DNA from: Chitinophagales bacterium
GTDB taxonomy: Bacteria; Bacteroidota; Bacteroidia; Chitinophagales; Chitinophagaceae
NCBI GenBank assembly: GCA_026936105.1
Contig: JAIXKI010000017.1
Location: 138,890-202,889, forward strand
DNA length: 64,000 nt
Reading direction: 5' to 3'
The notes under the pieces were generated by a model, which saw only the letters and a program-made list of their open reading frames with translations, ran no database searches and had not been told where the DNA came from. Numbering within the stretch: position 1 is the stretch's first letter; every line of letters starts with the position of its first letter. The position numbers and the translations under genes are program-made. This document shows, in pieces, positions 56,687-64,000 of this stretch.

Positions 56687-58243
56687 TCAAAGCCGGATAA
56701 TTGCAAACCCGTTTCTCCTGTCTTTAATATAAGGAACCGCAAGTTCGTTTTCTGAGATCTGGCGTGCTTTTTGAAAAACAAGAGTATTTTTTATCTTCCA
56801 GAATTCAAGCCCTTCATTCAGCAGGTTCCCTTTTTCATCCAAAACAGTTATATTTCCATATTGGCGGAATTCATCTTTCATAAAATTATTGTACAGAAAA
56901 AAGAGTTTGTTCTGTTTTGACAGAAATGCATAAGAAAGCGTGGCCCTGTTCAATTCCGTGACCTGTTTTTTATTGATCATACCACTCCAACTGCTATCAT
57001 TCTGTTTGGCAGAGAAATAAAAAATGGTCAGGTCTCCCCTGTCCATATCTTTCCGGCTGCCTGACAGGTTATCATAACGGGTATATTCATCTTTTTTCCA
57101 GAAATCATTGGGTGAAGCCAATTGTTGGGTAAAATACCCTGTATCCGATTCATCTTTTCTATACCACGGATCCTCATAAACATCATTGGGGAGTTGCTTC
57201 CCATATTCTTTCATATACATAAACCCCTTACCCGGCACAACCAGGAAATATTCTTCAAATATCTTTTTACTCCGGCTTTTATCTGCGATATAAGAATTGA
57301 AATAATATGAAGTATCGAAATCAACTTGAAGTCCCGTAAAAGAAAAGTGAATTACCCTTACATTCCGGACACCGGCTTTGCGGGCCTTTGTCATTAGCCC
57401 AGCAAAGCCTTCCTGAAGTTCATTATCAATATATAACCCCATATCTTCCACCGCAGGTGAAGCCGGAAATTTTATTTCCCTGCGTTCGGGGATCGTATCA
57501 TCACTATTGAAATGCAATAGTAAATAATTCCGGTTAGCGACAGAAGGGATCATCATAAACCAATCTCCAAGATTGGACAATTTAACCGGGGCACTACTAT
57601 AATCTTCCAACGGGTAATCCATCAGCTCATATTGTACCCAGGGCTTGCTAATAAAATCATATCTGTACACCGAATGATCCAGCAAAGTCCAGTCCTGATC
57701 ATATAAGAATGCATGCAGTACCGGAAATGAATCTGCAATGGATTCAAACCCTAATAACAGGATCTTTGTTCTGTCCTGCGAACGTATCATCAAAAAATCT
57801 TCGGCCTTTAGCCCCGCAGGAAACTTTGCTACAGTCTGTTGGGCATCTTCAGTGTTCCCATCTTCAGAATAACGATACAATAAGGCTTCTGTCAGTTGGT
57901 CATTCTGCCGGAAGATCAACCGGTCAAAATATTCCCAGCCGGCAATCAGGTATTCTTTAATAAGGCCTTCCGGAAAATCATAAGGAACTGTATTCACCAG
58001 ATTCATACGTGAATCATATATCTCAAACCGGAGATCTTTATATCCGCTTACAGAAATATTGGCTTTTTTTCTTCTTAATTCCGGTTTGCCGGTCTGAAGC
58101 CAATAATGACCTGAAGTACTTCCGGCCACTTCAAATCGGAAAGAGGCATTACTGCTGACAAAAGGAGAATACAATACTCTCTGTGCATTCAATGATCCTG
58201 CGCACAGGAAAAAAGCAATAGTTACAAATACTTCGGTTCTCAT
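56687..58243 (-). CDS. Secreted protein of unknown function, 518 residues (paralogue of the gene at 4378-5901)
   Basis: Read from MRTEVFVTIAFFLCAGSLNA, a signal peptide cleaved before QRVLYSP. Shares the mature N terminus (QR-x-x-YS) and a C-terminal block (LFFLYNNFMKDE, then a T-x-x-x-x-G strand and an ending like FAIIRL) with the 507-residue protein at 4.4-5.9 kb. Beta-rich, no catalytic motif seen. An extra four codons upstream (58255) are possible but weaken the signal peptide. Lies after a strong terminator, so it is not simply part of the DUF6600 transcript. Confidence 0.7.
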   Translation of the reverse strand: MRTEVFVTIAFFLCAGSLNAQRVLYSPFVSSNASFRFEVAGSTSGHYWLQTGKPELRRKKANISVSGYKDLRFEIYDSRMNLVNTVPYDFPEGLIKEYLIAGWEYFDRLIFRQNDQLTEALLYRYSEDGNTEDAQQTVAKFPAGLKAEDFLMIRSQDRTKILLLGFESIADSFPVLHAFLYDQDWTLLDHSVYRYDFISKPWVQYELMDYPLEDYSSAPVKLSNLGDWFMMIPSVANRNYLLLHFNSDDTIPERREIKFPASPAVEDMGLYIDNELQEGFAGLMTKARKAGVRNVRVIHFSFTGLQVDFDTSYYFNSYIADKSRSKKIFEEYFLVVPGKGFMYMKEYGKQLPNDVYEDPWYRKDESDTGYFTQQLASPNDFWKKDEYTRYDNLSGSRKDMDRGDLTIFYFSAKQNDSSWSGMINKKQVTELNRATLSYAFLSKQNKLFFLYNNFMKDEFRQYGNITVLDEKGNLLNEGLEFWKIKNTLVFQKARQISENELAVPYIKDRRNGFAIIRL

Positions 58244-58282
58244 ATCATCCTCCACAGTAAGTTACATTTTTTTGAACTGTTC

Positions 58283-58310
58283 AAAAAAAAAGGCCCACCC
58301 GTGGTAAGCC
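58283..58310 (-). terminator. Terminator after the DUF6600 gene
   Basis: Minus strand: GGCUUACC and GGUGGGCC pair over 8 positions (two G-U) around loop ACG and are followed by nine U. 25 bases past the stop codon. Confidence 0.85.
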
Positions 58311-58334
58311 TGAAAAATATTTTTAAAGAGGCTT

Positions 58335-59642
58335 TCAGTTCTTTTGTCTGCTCATATTACCTCTTCTTTCCAAAGTTCTGTTCATCTGCCTGTTTCCGCC
58401 ATCATTGCGTTCCAACTGGCGGGGTGTTTCTATCCGCCTGGGTTGAGTATTATTCCTGTTCTCAAAACTCCGGTTGCCAAAGTTCCTGTCGGTATTTTCT
58501 AAATTTCTCTGAGATCTCTGTGGCCGGTCTATTACCGGGTTATTGTTCCTGTTATTATTATTCTGCCTTTCAATCTTCGAACGATCCAGATTCCGGTCCA
58601 TAGGCGGGTTTTGTTGCTGTCTTCTTATGAACGGGTCGGTTCTTTGTTGTTCATTCCGTTGAGGCAGGTTATTGGACCTTTGATCAAATACCCTGGAATT
58701 ATCTCTGCCTGGTCTTTGGATGGCGCCATTATCATTGTTCGGCTTGATACGAATGTTATTGCCATCATTATTTCTTTGAGGGAGATTATTGCTCCGGCTA
58801 AAAGCATTATCACTTCTTCTAACGTTATTACCCTGCGGGCTGCTGTTGAACCGGTCAAAGCTATGTGGGGCAATTGTGTTGTTGCCATTTCTTTCCACAT
58901 TAGGACGATACATCGTAATGGAATTATCTCTGAACTCTGTTCTTCCGGGGCGGTCAGAATCCCGGAATGATACTGATCTGATTCTCTGGTCGGTGAAACG
59001 CTCAGCATCAGATCTGCGTGGGCCACTTACATAGATATTACGAACTCTGTTATTATTATTTATGATTGTGGTATTGTTGATAATCGTCGTGTTGTTGATG
59101 ATCGTTGTATTCATTCTGGGGCTGATACAATAATCATAAATACGGGAAGATGTGATATACCGCCTGGGGGCAAAACACCAGTAATCAACCGGAGGTGCAT
59201 ACATCCCTATGGAAATGCTTATGTTAAAGCCGGGATTCAATGGAGCCCATCCATAAAAATCACCTCCTGTTCTCCAGGCCACCCAGGCCGGTGACCATTC
59301 GTAACCCGGAACCCATAACCAACCATAAAAAGGATCATAAAACCAGCGCCCATAGTGGAAAGGAGCCCAGCCCCAGTCATAGTCTGAAACCCAGATCCAT
59401 TCATACTCATCAGACCATTCCCAATGACCCATTGTGTTATACGGACGGAAACCTGATGCTACTCTGGGATTCCATACATAACCATACTGGGGATAATCAA
59501 TCCACCGTCCGTAAGGACTCAGGTTGTCATAAAATGTCTGAAAAGTAATACTGGCCGAAACTTGTGCAGAAGCTGTATTAGCGGAAGGGTTCAGCAGAAA
59601 AAAAGCTGCTGCAATTATTGTAGAGCTAAAAAATCGTTTCAT
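58335..59642 (-). CDS. DUF6600-type exported protein with Asn/Arg/Gln-rich tail
   Basis: A 435-residue exported protein: signal peptide to about 27 (NTASAQ). It is followed by an aromatic domain (30-165) with repeated W-x-P/W-x-W patterns: GRWIDYPQYGYVWNP, GHWEWSDEYEWIWVSDYDWGWAPFHYGRW, YGWLWVPGYEWSPAWVAW. This is characteristic of DUF6600/YXWGQ-type Bacteroidota proteins. At 178-198 a TTIINN hexapeptide repeats three times. The remaining 240 residues are low-complexity Asn, Arg, Gln and Pro. Probably surface or periplasmic; role unknown. The 328 bases upstream (59643-59970) hold no gene or clear promoter match. Confidence 0.8.
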   Translation of the reverse strand: MKRFFSSTIIAAAFFLLNPSANTASAQVSASITFQTFYDNLSPYGRWIDYPQYGYVWNPRVASGFRPYNTMGHWEWSDEYEWIWVSDYDWGWAPFHYGRWFYDPFYGWLWVPGYEWSPAWVAWRTGGDFYGWAPLNPGFNISISIGMYAPPVDYWCFAPRRYITSSRIYDYCISPRMNTTIINNTTIINNTTIINNNNRVRNIYVSGPRRSDAERFTDQRIRSVSFRDSDRPGRTEFRDNSITMYRPNVERNGNNTIAPHSFDRFNSSPQGNNVRRSDNAFSRSNNLPQRNNDGNNIRIKPNNDNGAIQRPGRDNSRVFDQRSNNLPQRNEQQRTDPFIRRQQQNPPMDRNLDRSKIERQNNNNRNNNPVIDRPQRSQRNLENTDRNFGNRSFENRNNTQPRRIETPRQLERNDGGNRQMNRTLERRGNMSRQKN

Positions 59643-59970
59643 GATAATTTTTTTTACGGTTTAAAAAACGGGCCTATAAAAGAAACCACATAGTGTATAG
59701 ACACGATTTGTATGCCATAGTTGCGTCTGTGTAGCCGGTTTTAATGAATTATTATGAAAATAAATCTTTGCTGCAAGATCAACGAGGACAAATCTGAAAT
59801 CATATAAACTTTTCATATTAAAGACAGGAACTTGGTCCAATATTAAAATTTTCCAGAACATTCAGACTGAAATAAAAAGCTTAGCTGTTCTTTAATTTAA
59901 AAAAAGAACAAGTATCTATTCCAAACTTCTGAGAAAAAACAGGCCGGAGAATGCTTCTGAAAGATGTTGT
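59643..59970. other. Intergenic stretch, nothing recognised
   Basis: 328 bases between two minus-strand genes. AT-rich, no open frame worth calling, no exact -7 element and no stable hairpin with a T-tract found by eye. Should contain the promoter of the DUF6600 gene. Confidence 0.4.
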
Positions 59971-60483
59971 CTATTTTTTCACAGTCACATTCACCGTTGT
60001 GGAGAGCGGAGCCCCATAGGATCTGTGGATCCCGTCTGCAAACTGCAGGGTCAGTTTATGTTTTCCGGGCGCAAGGTTCAATTCAGCTTCTGTTTGCCCT
60101 TTTCCATAATGAAGATGCGCTGAATCGGTCGGTACGACAACTCCAAATGCGAGAGAATCTTCTGCATCAATGAAAATATGAAAATGACCGCTGCCTGCTA
60201 CAACCGGGCCGATAGTATCCACTTTCATATTATCAACTCCCATCTGAACTTTGAAAGGTGAACTGATGGATGCCCCGTCCTTAAGGTTTTTAAAATATAC
60301 TTTAGCGCCTGCCGGAACGGATGGTTCTTCCGGAACTGCAGTACTGCTCATGTTCATGTTATGTGATGTATCGGTGGAAATTTTGCCGGTCGAATCACCG
60401 GAGTGGTCTGTCCCTTTCCCTGAATTATTACAAGATGCTAGCATAAAAAAACTGGCTGCTGTAAAAATTAATTTTCTGATCAT
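59971..60483 (-). CDS. DUF4399 lipoprotein
   Basis: A 170-residue protein. Signal ends FMLASC with lipidated Cys19, then a Ser/Thr/Gly/Asp-rich spacer to about 55, then the DUF4399 domain: VYFKNLKDGASISSPFKVQMG, GSGHFHIFID, HLHYGKGQTEAELNLAPGKHKLTLQFADG. In homologues this small beta domain is periplasmic with no proven ligand; the His-rich motifs hint at metal binding (inference). A one-base miss to the -7 element lies 15 bases upstream. Confidence 0.85.
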   Translation of the reverse strand: MIRKLIFTAASFFMLASCNNSGKGTDHSGDSTGKISTDTSHNMNMSSTAVPEEPSVPAGAKVYFKNLKDGASISSPFKVQMGVDNMKVDTIGPVVAGSGHFHIFIDAEDSLAFGVVVPTDSAHLHYGKGQTEAELNLAPGKHKLTLQFADGIHRSYGAPLSTTVNVTVKK

Positions 60484-60532
60484 ATAAAAAATTTGGTGCG
60501 AAGGTAATCTTATTTCCCATGACCGGTAAAGA

Positions 60533-61477
60533 TCATTCTATCAGGTCATCATAAGCTCTTGATGAATAATAACGGTATTTTTTCGAATCGTAACGGGTGC
60601 CACTCAGGACAGAATGAATAAATCCATTGTACTCCACCTGTTGGGTATGAAATATTTTTCGGTCGGGATTTGTCTTGAAGTAGAATTGAATGTGCCGGCC
60701 AATGCTCTTAAAAACGATCATGCTATCGTCTGCTTTCTTCGAAAAAGAAAAATCTTTTTGCAGGTCATTTAAAAATAAATGGCTCCGGTACCAGGTGCCG
60801 CCGGTATCGGATACAAAACGTTTCCCGTTGTACAAAGCAACACTGTCATTATAGGCAAACACATTCAAAGCCGATCCTTTCACTCTTTGAAGCCAATCTT
60901 TGAATTTGAAGTAATAGGTGTTATCATAACCATAATCGCTATCCAGAAAACTGATCCTCTTTACAATGCCCGGAATCTCTTTCACGCCTTTGAGATAACC
61001 AAAAATAAAACTGCCACCGCCGCTATGGCCATTTAAATAGATGCTTGTATTTTTTGTACTGACCAAAGCAGTCAAGGAATCAACAAGATGAGGGATCAGC
61101 GTAGGGAACTCCGGGTGATTCTGTTTCCACAAAGGCCAGCTTCTGAAATAATTTTCCAGGTAAATGACAACAAAATTTTTCTTCCGTAATTGTTTTCTGA
61201 TGAAGGCAGTCTGTGCTTTGATGTGTTGAATATCATAATGCCAGTCATCGCCTTCTTTTATTCTTTTGCCCATGGTCTGTTCTGTTGTGCTTCCATTTGG
61301 TAAAGCGAAAAAGGTCACTATGGTTTTTTTCTTAGAAGAAAAATTTTCCGGTTTATCAATGGTAATCTTTATACCGCCATGAATTCTGAAAGAATCAATG
61401 ACCTGTGCAGAAGAATAACTGACACCGAAGATCAAAAAGGTCGAAAAAAGAAAAAGCCTGTAAAACAAAAATTTCAA
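60533..61477 (-). CDS. Secreted lipase-like alpha/beta hydrolase fold protein
   Basis: From a TTG at 61475-61477 it has 314 residues and a clean signal peptide, MKFLFYRLFLFSTFLIF to SYSSA. The open frame runs up to 61513, but its first codon lies inside a promoter -7 match and there is no ATG before the mature domain. The later nucleophile-elbow GHSGGGSF (Ser152) follows IYLNGHSG, as in lipases and esterases. FFALPNGST may supply the oxyanion hole and FLDSDYGY an acid. The C-terminal His is not obvious; NGFIHSVLSG is a candidate. Function unknown. Confidence 0.65.
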   Translation of the reverse strand: MKFLFYRLFLFSTFLIFGVSYSSAQVIDSFRIHGGIKITIDKPENFSSKKKTIVTFFALPNGSTTEQTMGKRIKEGDDWHYDIQHIKAQTAFIRKQLRKKNFVVIYLENYFRSWPLWKQNHPEFPTLIPHLVDSLTALVSTKNTSIYLNGHSGGGSFIFGYLKGVKEIPGIVKRISFLDSDYGYDNTYYFKFKDWLQRVKGSALNVFAYNDSVALYNGKRFVSDTGGTWYRSHLFLNDLQKDFSFSKKADDSMIVFKSIGRHIQFYFKTNPDRKIFHTQQVEYNGFIHSVLSGTRYDSKKYRYYSSRAYDDLIE

Positions 61478-61510
61478 TTCCGGTAGTTTTTTATGAACGG
61501 CTATAAAAGG

Positions 61511-61518
61511 CAAAACTA
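61511..61518 (-). promoter_or_regulatory. -7 promoter element upstream of the lipase-like gene
   Basis: Minus strand TAGTTTTG matches TAnnTTTG, 34 bases before the proposed TTG start at 61477. No clear -33 TTG. Confidence 0.4.
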
Positions 61519-61707
61519 TGTTCTGACAGAGATCTCAGACCTGTCTTTTTAGAGAATTTGTTAATAAAGATGCGTAACTCAGTAATCAGTTTCCGGTTTA
61601 ACAGACAGAAAAAGAATTTGTTACGACGAGGAAATTGGATACCAACGTAAAATTACCCCCGTTGAATTCTTTTTATTGAAAATATTAGTATCAAATTTAA
61701 CTTTTTA

Positions 61708-61715
61708 TATCTTTG
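61708..61715 (+). promoter_or_regulatory. -7 promoter element of the 36-residue microprotein unit
   Basis: TATCTTTG matches TAnnTTTG. Predicted RNA start near 61721, giving a leader of about 107 bases before the small ORF. The -33 region is AT-rich without a well-placed TTG. The rest of 61478-61827 has no gene. Confidence 0.5.
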
Positions 61716-61827
61716 TTAGAGAGCAATCCAACCTTATTTAAATCACAGACCCTTTATTGTTTCACGTTGATCCGGTACCTATCTGGAAACTATAAACTCA
61801 ATTTCGAAACTTTAAAAACATCTGTGT

Positions 61828-61938
61828 ATGAAAAAAGTCTACTCATTGCTTCAAAATCCCGATGTACAAGGTGCTATCACTATTACTCTTATTGTTGCGA
61901 CAATTGTAGTGGCATTTCTGCTGACTTTGGGTAAATAA
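61828..61938 (+). CDS. 36-residue single-pass membrane microprotein
   Basis: The ORF encodes a soluble start MKKVYSLLQNPDVQGA and one transmembrane helix AITITLIVATIVVAFLLTLG (16-35), ending in Lys. It is too short for routine gene finders. Support for its being real: a -7 promoter match 120 bases upstream, an efficient-looking terminator 50 bases downstream, coding-like composition and a sensible topology. It is therefore a compact stand-alone transcription unit between convergent neighbours. No family recognised; a regulatory or stress-response membrane peptide, or a toxin-like peptide, are possibilities without direct evidence. Confidence 0.6.
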   Translation: MKKVYSLLQNPDVQGAITITLIVATIVVAFLLTLGK

Positions 61939-61987
61939 TTAAAAAATAAGCTGGAATTATTTTCTTCTTCCTGCAAAAATTTATTTG

Positions 61988-62017
61988 GCTTTGCCTTGGG
62001 CAAAGCTTTTCTTTTTT
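61988..62017 (+). terminator. Terminator of the microprotein unit
   Basis: Perfect 8-bp stem GCTTTGCC/GGCAAAGC with loop TTG, followed by TTTTCTTTTTT. Confidence 0.85.
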
Positions 62018-62077
62018 GATGACAATCCGGTATGCCGTTTTATAATGAAGTAAGCCCCCGGATTTTCCAAACATCAT

Positions 62078-63316
62078 TCAGGTTTCCACATAATTCAAGT
62101 CTTTGTGGTAAGTTTCTTCGGTGAAGTAAAATGCGATCAGGGTAACCACCATTACCACTATTCCTGTTGCAATACCGCTCTTAATAAGCGGCCATTGCCA
62201 TTCTTTCTGAAACAGGTTCAGAAACATCAGGTTGATCAGAGGCAAAGCGCCTCTCACCATATTCGGGATAGTGGTAGCTGCAGTAGCACGGAGATTGGTT
62301 CCGAATTGTTCTGCACCCATGGTGATGAAGATGGCCCAGAAACCGGTGCTGAACCCAAGGAAAGCACAAATCCAGTACATTCTGCTATCGGAATTATTAA
62401 AAGGACTGAAAAACAAAGTCAGGGCTATCATGCTCAGGATATAGTAAATAAGTAATCCTTTCTTCCTGCTCTTAAATAACTGGCATATAAATCCCACTGC
62501 AATATCGCCTAATGAAATTGCAGCATAAGCAAACATAATGGCACGACCCGAATCAATTGTTTTACTTCCATAAAGTTCGCCGGCAAACTTATCGCTCTGA
62601 TTTACCAGGATTCCAATCACAAACCAGGTTGGGAGGCCGATAAGAATGGCAAAAATGTATTTCTTAAAGCGTTTTCTGTTATTGAAGAACATGAAAAAAT
62701 TCCCGCGTGCCACATTCAATTGCTTTACCTGCTTATACATTCCTGATTCGGCAACTGCAATGCGGAATAATAATAACGCAATACCAAGCCCGCCTCCAAT
62801 TTTATAGCACAAACGCCAATCATGATCGGTAATAGAAAATATAAAATAAGCAAATACTGCACCGCTCAAACCTATTCCTGCTACCATTGAGGTACCGATT
62901 CCTCTTTTATTTTGGGGCATGTATTCACTTACCAGGGTGATGCCTGCGCCTAATTCACCTGCCAATCCCAATCCTGCTGCGAATCGGCACCAGGCATATT
63001 GATCCACATTTTCTATATAGCCGGTAATAAAATTAGCAACGGAATACAAGATGATTGACCCGAAAAGAACAGACAGCCTTCCTTTTTTATCACCTAAAAC
63101 TCCCCAAATAATACCACCCAGTAGCAGGCCGATCATTTGCAGATTGATGACGTGGGTGCTTTCCACAAGCATAGTAGCATCCGTAGCACCCACATCTCTC
63201 ATGCTGGGAGCCTTAACAATCGTAAACAACAATAGATCATAGATATCTACAAAATAACCCAGCGCAGCCACTATTACAGCAATATTGAATATGGAACCGG
63301 AACGTGTGGTATTCAT
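62078..63316 (-). CDS. MFS transporter, metabolite:proton symporter type
   Basis: A 412-residue permease with 12 predicted transmembrane segments. The conserved loop after helix 2 reads GDKKGRLSVLF and the helix 5 region CRFAAGLGLAGELGAGITLVSEY, like the sugar/metabolite-H+ symporter branch. Substrate cannot be assigned. Its start lies three bases after the stop of the DedA gene upstream, so they form an operon. Confidence 0.88.
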   Translation of the reverse strand: MNTTRSGSIFNIAVIVAALGYFVDIYDLLLFTIVKAPSMRDVGATDATMLVESTHVINLQMIGLLLGGIIWGVLGDKKGRLSVLFGSIILYSVANFITGYIENVDQYAWCRFAAGLGLAGELGAGITLVSEYMPQNKRGIGTSMVAGIGLSGAVFAYFIFSITDHDWRLCYKIGGGLGIALLLFRIAVAESGMYKQVKQLNVARGNFFMFFNNRKRFKKYIFAILIGLPTWFVIGILVNQSDKFAGELYGSKTIDSGRAIMFAYAAISLGDIAVGFICQLFKSRKKGLLIYYILSMIALTLFFSPFNNSDSRMYWICAFLGFSTGFWAIFITMGAEQFGTNLRATAATTIPNMVRGALPLINLMFLNLFQKEWQWPLIKSGIATGIVVMVVTLIAFYFTEETYHKDLNYVET

Positions 63317-63319
63317 ACT

Positions 63320-63994
63320 CTAAAGTTTTGAAGGCGGCGGTGTTTCTTCAATACTTTCTTTTCTGCGGAAAAAAACTTTATACAGAACAGGCAAGGTGGT
63401 TATCAGAACAATAATTATAGTGATAGCTTCTATATGATCTTTGAGACTATAGTTAAATTCTTTCATTACCCACTGTTGCAAAAAATGACCGCCCAACATC
63501 ATAGATGATACCCAACAAACACTTCCGATAATATTATAAAACAGAAAGGAAGCCTGATTCATTTTAACCATTCCTGCCACGATCGGTGCAAAAGTTCTTA
63601 TGAAAGGTAGAAATTTTGCAAAGAAGATCGTAAGCTTGCCATATTTATCATAAAAAGATTTGGCACGCAGAAGATGCTTCTTTTTAAAAAGCCAGCTCTC
63701 TTTCCTTTCATACAGCAAAGGGCCGGCTTTGTACCCAAACCAATAGCCCACAATATTGCCCAGCACCGAAGCCAGGGCAACCATGAACATAATTATGATC
63801 CAGTGCACGCCAAAAAATTCTTTGGCAAGATCTTCGGCATAGATACCGGCGGCAAACAAGAGTGAATCTCCCGGTAAGAAAAAGCCGACGAATAAGCCTG
63901 TTTCTGCAAAAACGACCAGCAGAAGTACATAGAGTCCTCCATACTGAATGATCCATTCGATAAACTGCTGAATAAATCCCTTGTTGTCTCCCAT
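63320..63994 (-). CDS. DedA-family membrane protein
   Basis: A 224-residue DedA/SNARE-associated family protein, now linked in other bacteria to lipid-carrier (undecaprenyl phosphate) or phospholipid flipping. Signatures: FAETGLFVGFFLPGDSLLFAAG, GNIVGYWFGYKAGPLLY, and FFAKFLPFIRTFAPIVAGMVKM with the conserved F-x-R-x-x-P motif. The start lies near the window edge; MGDNKGFIQQFIEWI is a plausible full N terminus. Co-transcribed with the MFS gene. Confidence 0.92.
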   Translation of the reverse strand: MGDNKGFIQQFIEWIIQYGGLYVLLLVVFAETGLFVGFFLPGDSLLFAAGIYAEDLAKEFFGVHWIIIMFMVALASVLGNIVGYWFGYKAGPLLYERKESWLFKKKHLLRAKSFYDKYGKLTIFFAKFLPFIRTFAPIVAGMVKMNQASFLFYNIIGSVCWVSSMMLGGHFLQQWVMKEFNYSLKDHIEAITIIIVLITTLPVLYKVFFRRKESIEETPPPSKL

Positions 63995-64000
63995 ACTTTT

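Overview
This 64 kb window is a piece of a Bacteroidota chromosome, most likely from the Chitinophagaceae/Sphingobacteriia side. This rests on an adjacent SusC/SusD pair, DUF6427, DUF6600, DUF4399 and DUF4197 proteins, a four-helix-bundle S23 gene, the near absence of Shine-Dalgarno sequences, and repeated matches to the Bacteroidota promoter (-33 TTG, about 20 bases, then TAnnTTTG). The genus cannot be settled by reading. No rRNA, tRNA or CRISPR array was seen.

Layout. 1-6 kb (minus): DsbD and a stand-alone DsbD-alpha-like domain, PurQ, a DUF6427 membrane protein and a secreted 507-residue protein. 6-10 kb (plus): Kup potassium transporter, membrane-anchored alpha/beta hydrolase, TPR-like lipoprotein. 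10.2-11.9 kb: a small decayed accessory patch with a frameshifted DnaJ-like gene joined to an IS3-type OrfA remnant, then three perfect palindromes. 12-14 kb (minus): tandem LD-carboxypeptidases. 14-22.4 kb (plus): MetG, an OB-fold protein and YceI, a fused beta-oxidation enzyme, a metzincin protease and an ABC exporter pair. 22.9-28.7 kb (plus): a SusC/SusD/lipoprotein uptake operon. 29-46 kb (minus): an almost complete dcw cluster, mraZ-rsmH-ftsL-ftsI-murE-mraY-murD-ftsW-murG-murC-ftsQ-ftsA-ftsZ, with murF and ddl absent. 46-53 kb: QueA, an orphan histidine kinase, YqgE, a DUF4197 lipoprotein, and atpD-atpC split by an S23 gene bounded by a 15-bp inverted repeat. 53-64 kb: GNAT-like protein, DnaX, a small conserved-looking protein, a second 520-residue secreted protein, DUF6600, DUF4399, a lipase-like protein, a 36-residue membrane microprotein with its own promoter and terminator, an MFS transporter and DedA.

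How the genes work together. The dcw block makes lipid II (MurC, D, E, MraY, MurG) and builds the divisome (FtsL, I, W, Q, A, Z) under MraZ/RsmH. The LD-carboxypeptidases would recycle or trim the same peptidoglycan. MurE carries the DNPR motif typical of meso-diaminopimelate enzymes. The SusCD operon imports an unknown ligand through the outer membrane. DsbD plus the separate domain look like a split periplasmic reductant relay.

Most unusual items: the cysteine pair missing from DsbD but kept in its neighbour; the inverted-repeat-bounded S23 insertion inside atpDC; the autonomous 36-residue membrane protein unit at 61.7-62.0 kb; the multi-hairpin stretch behind ftsZ; and the DnaA-box-like cluster between mraZ and queA. 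No wholly new multi-gene system is obvious.
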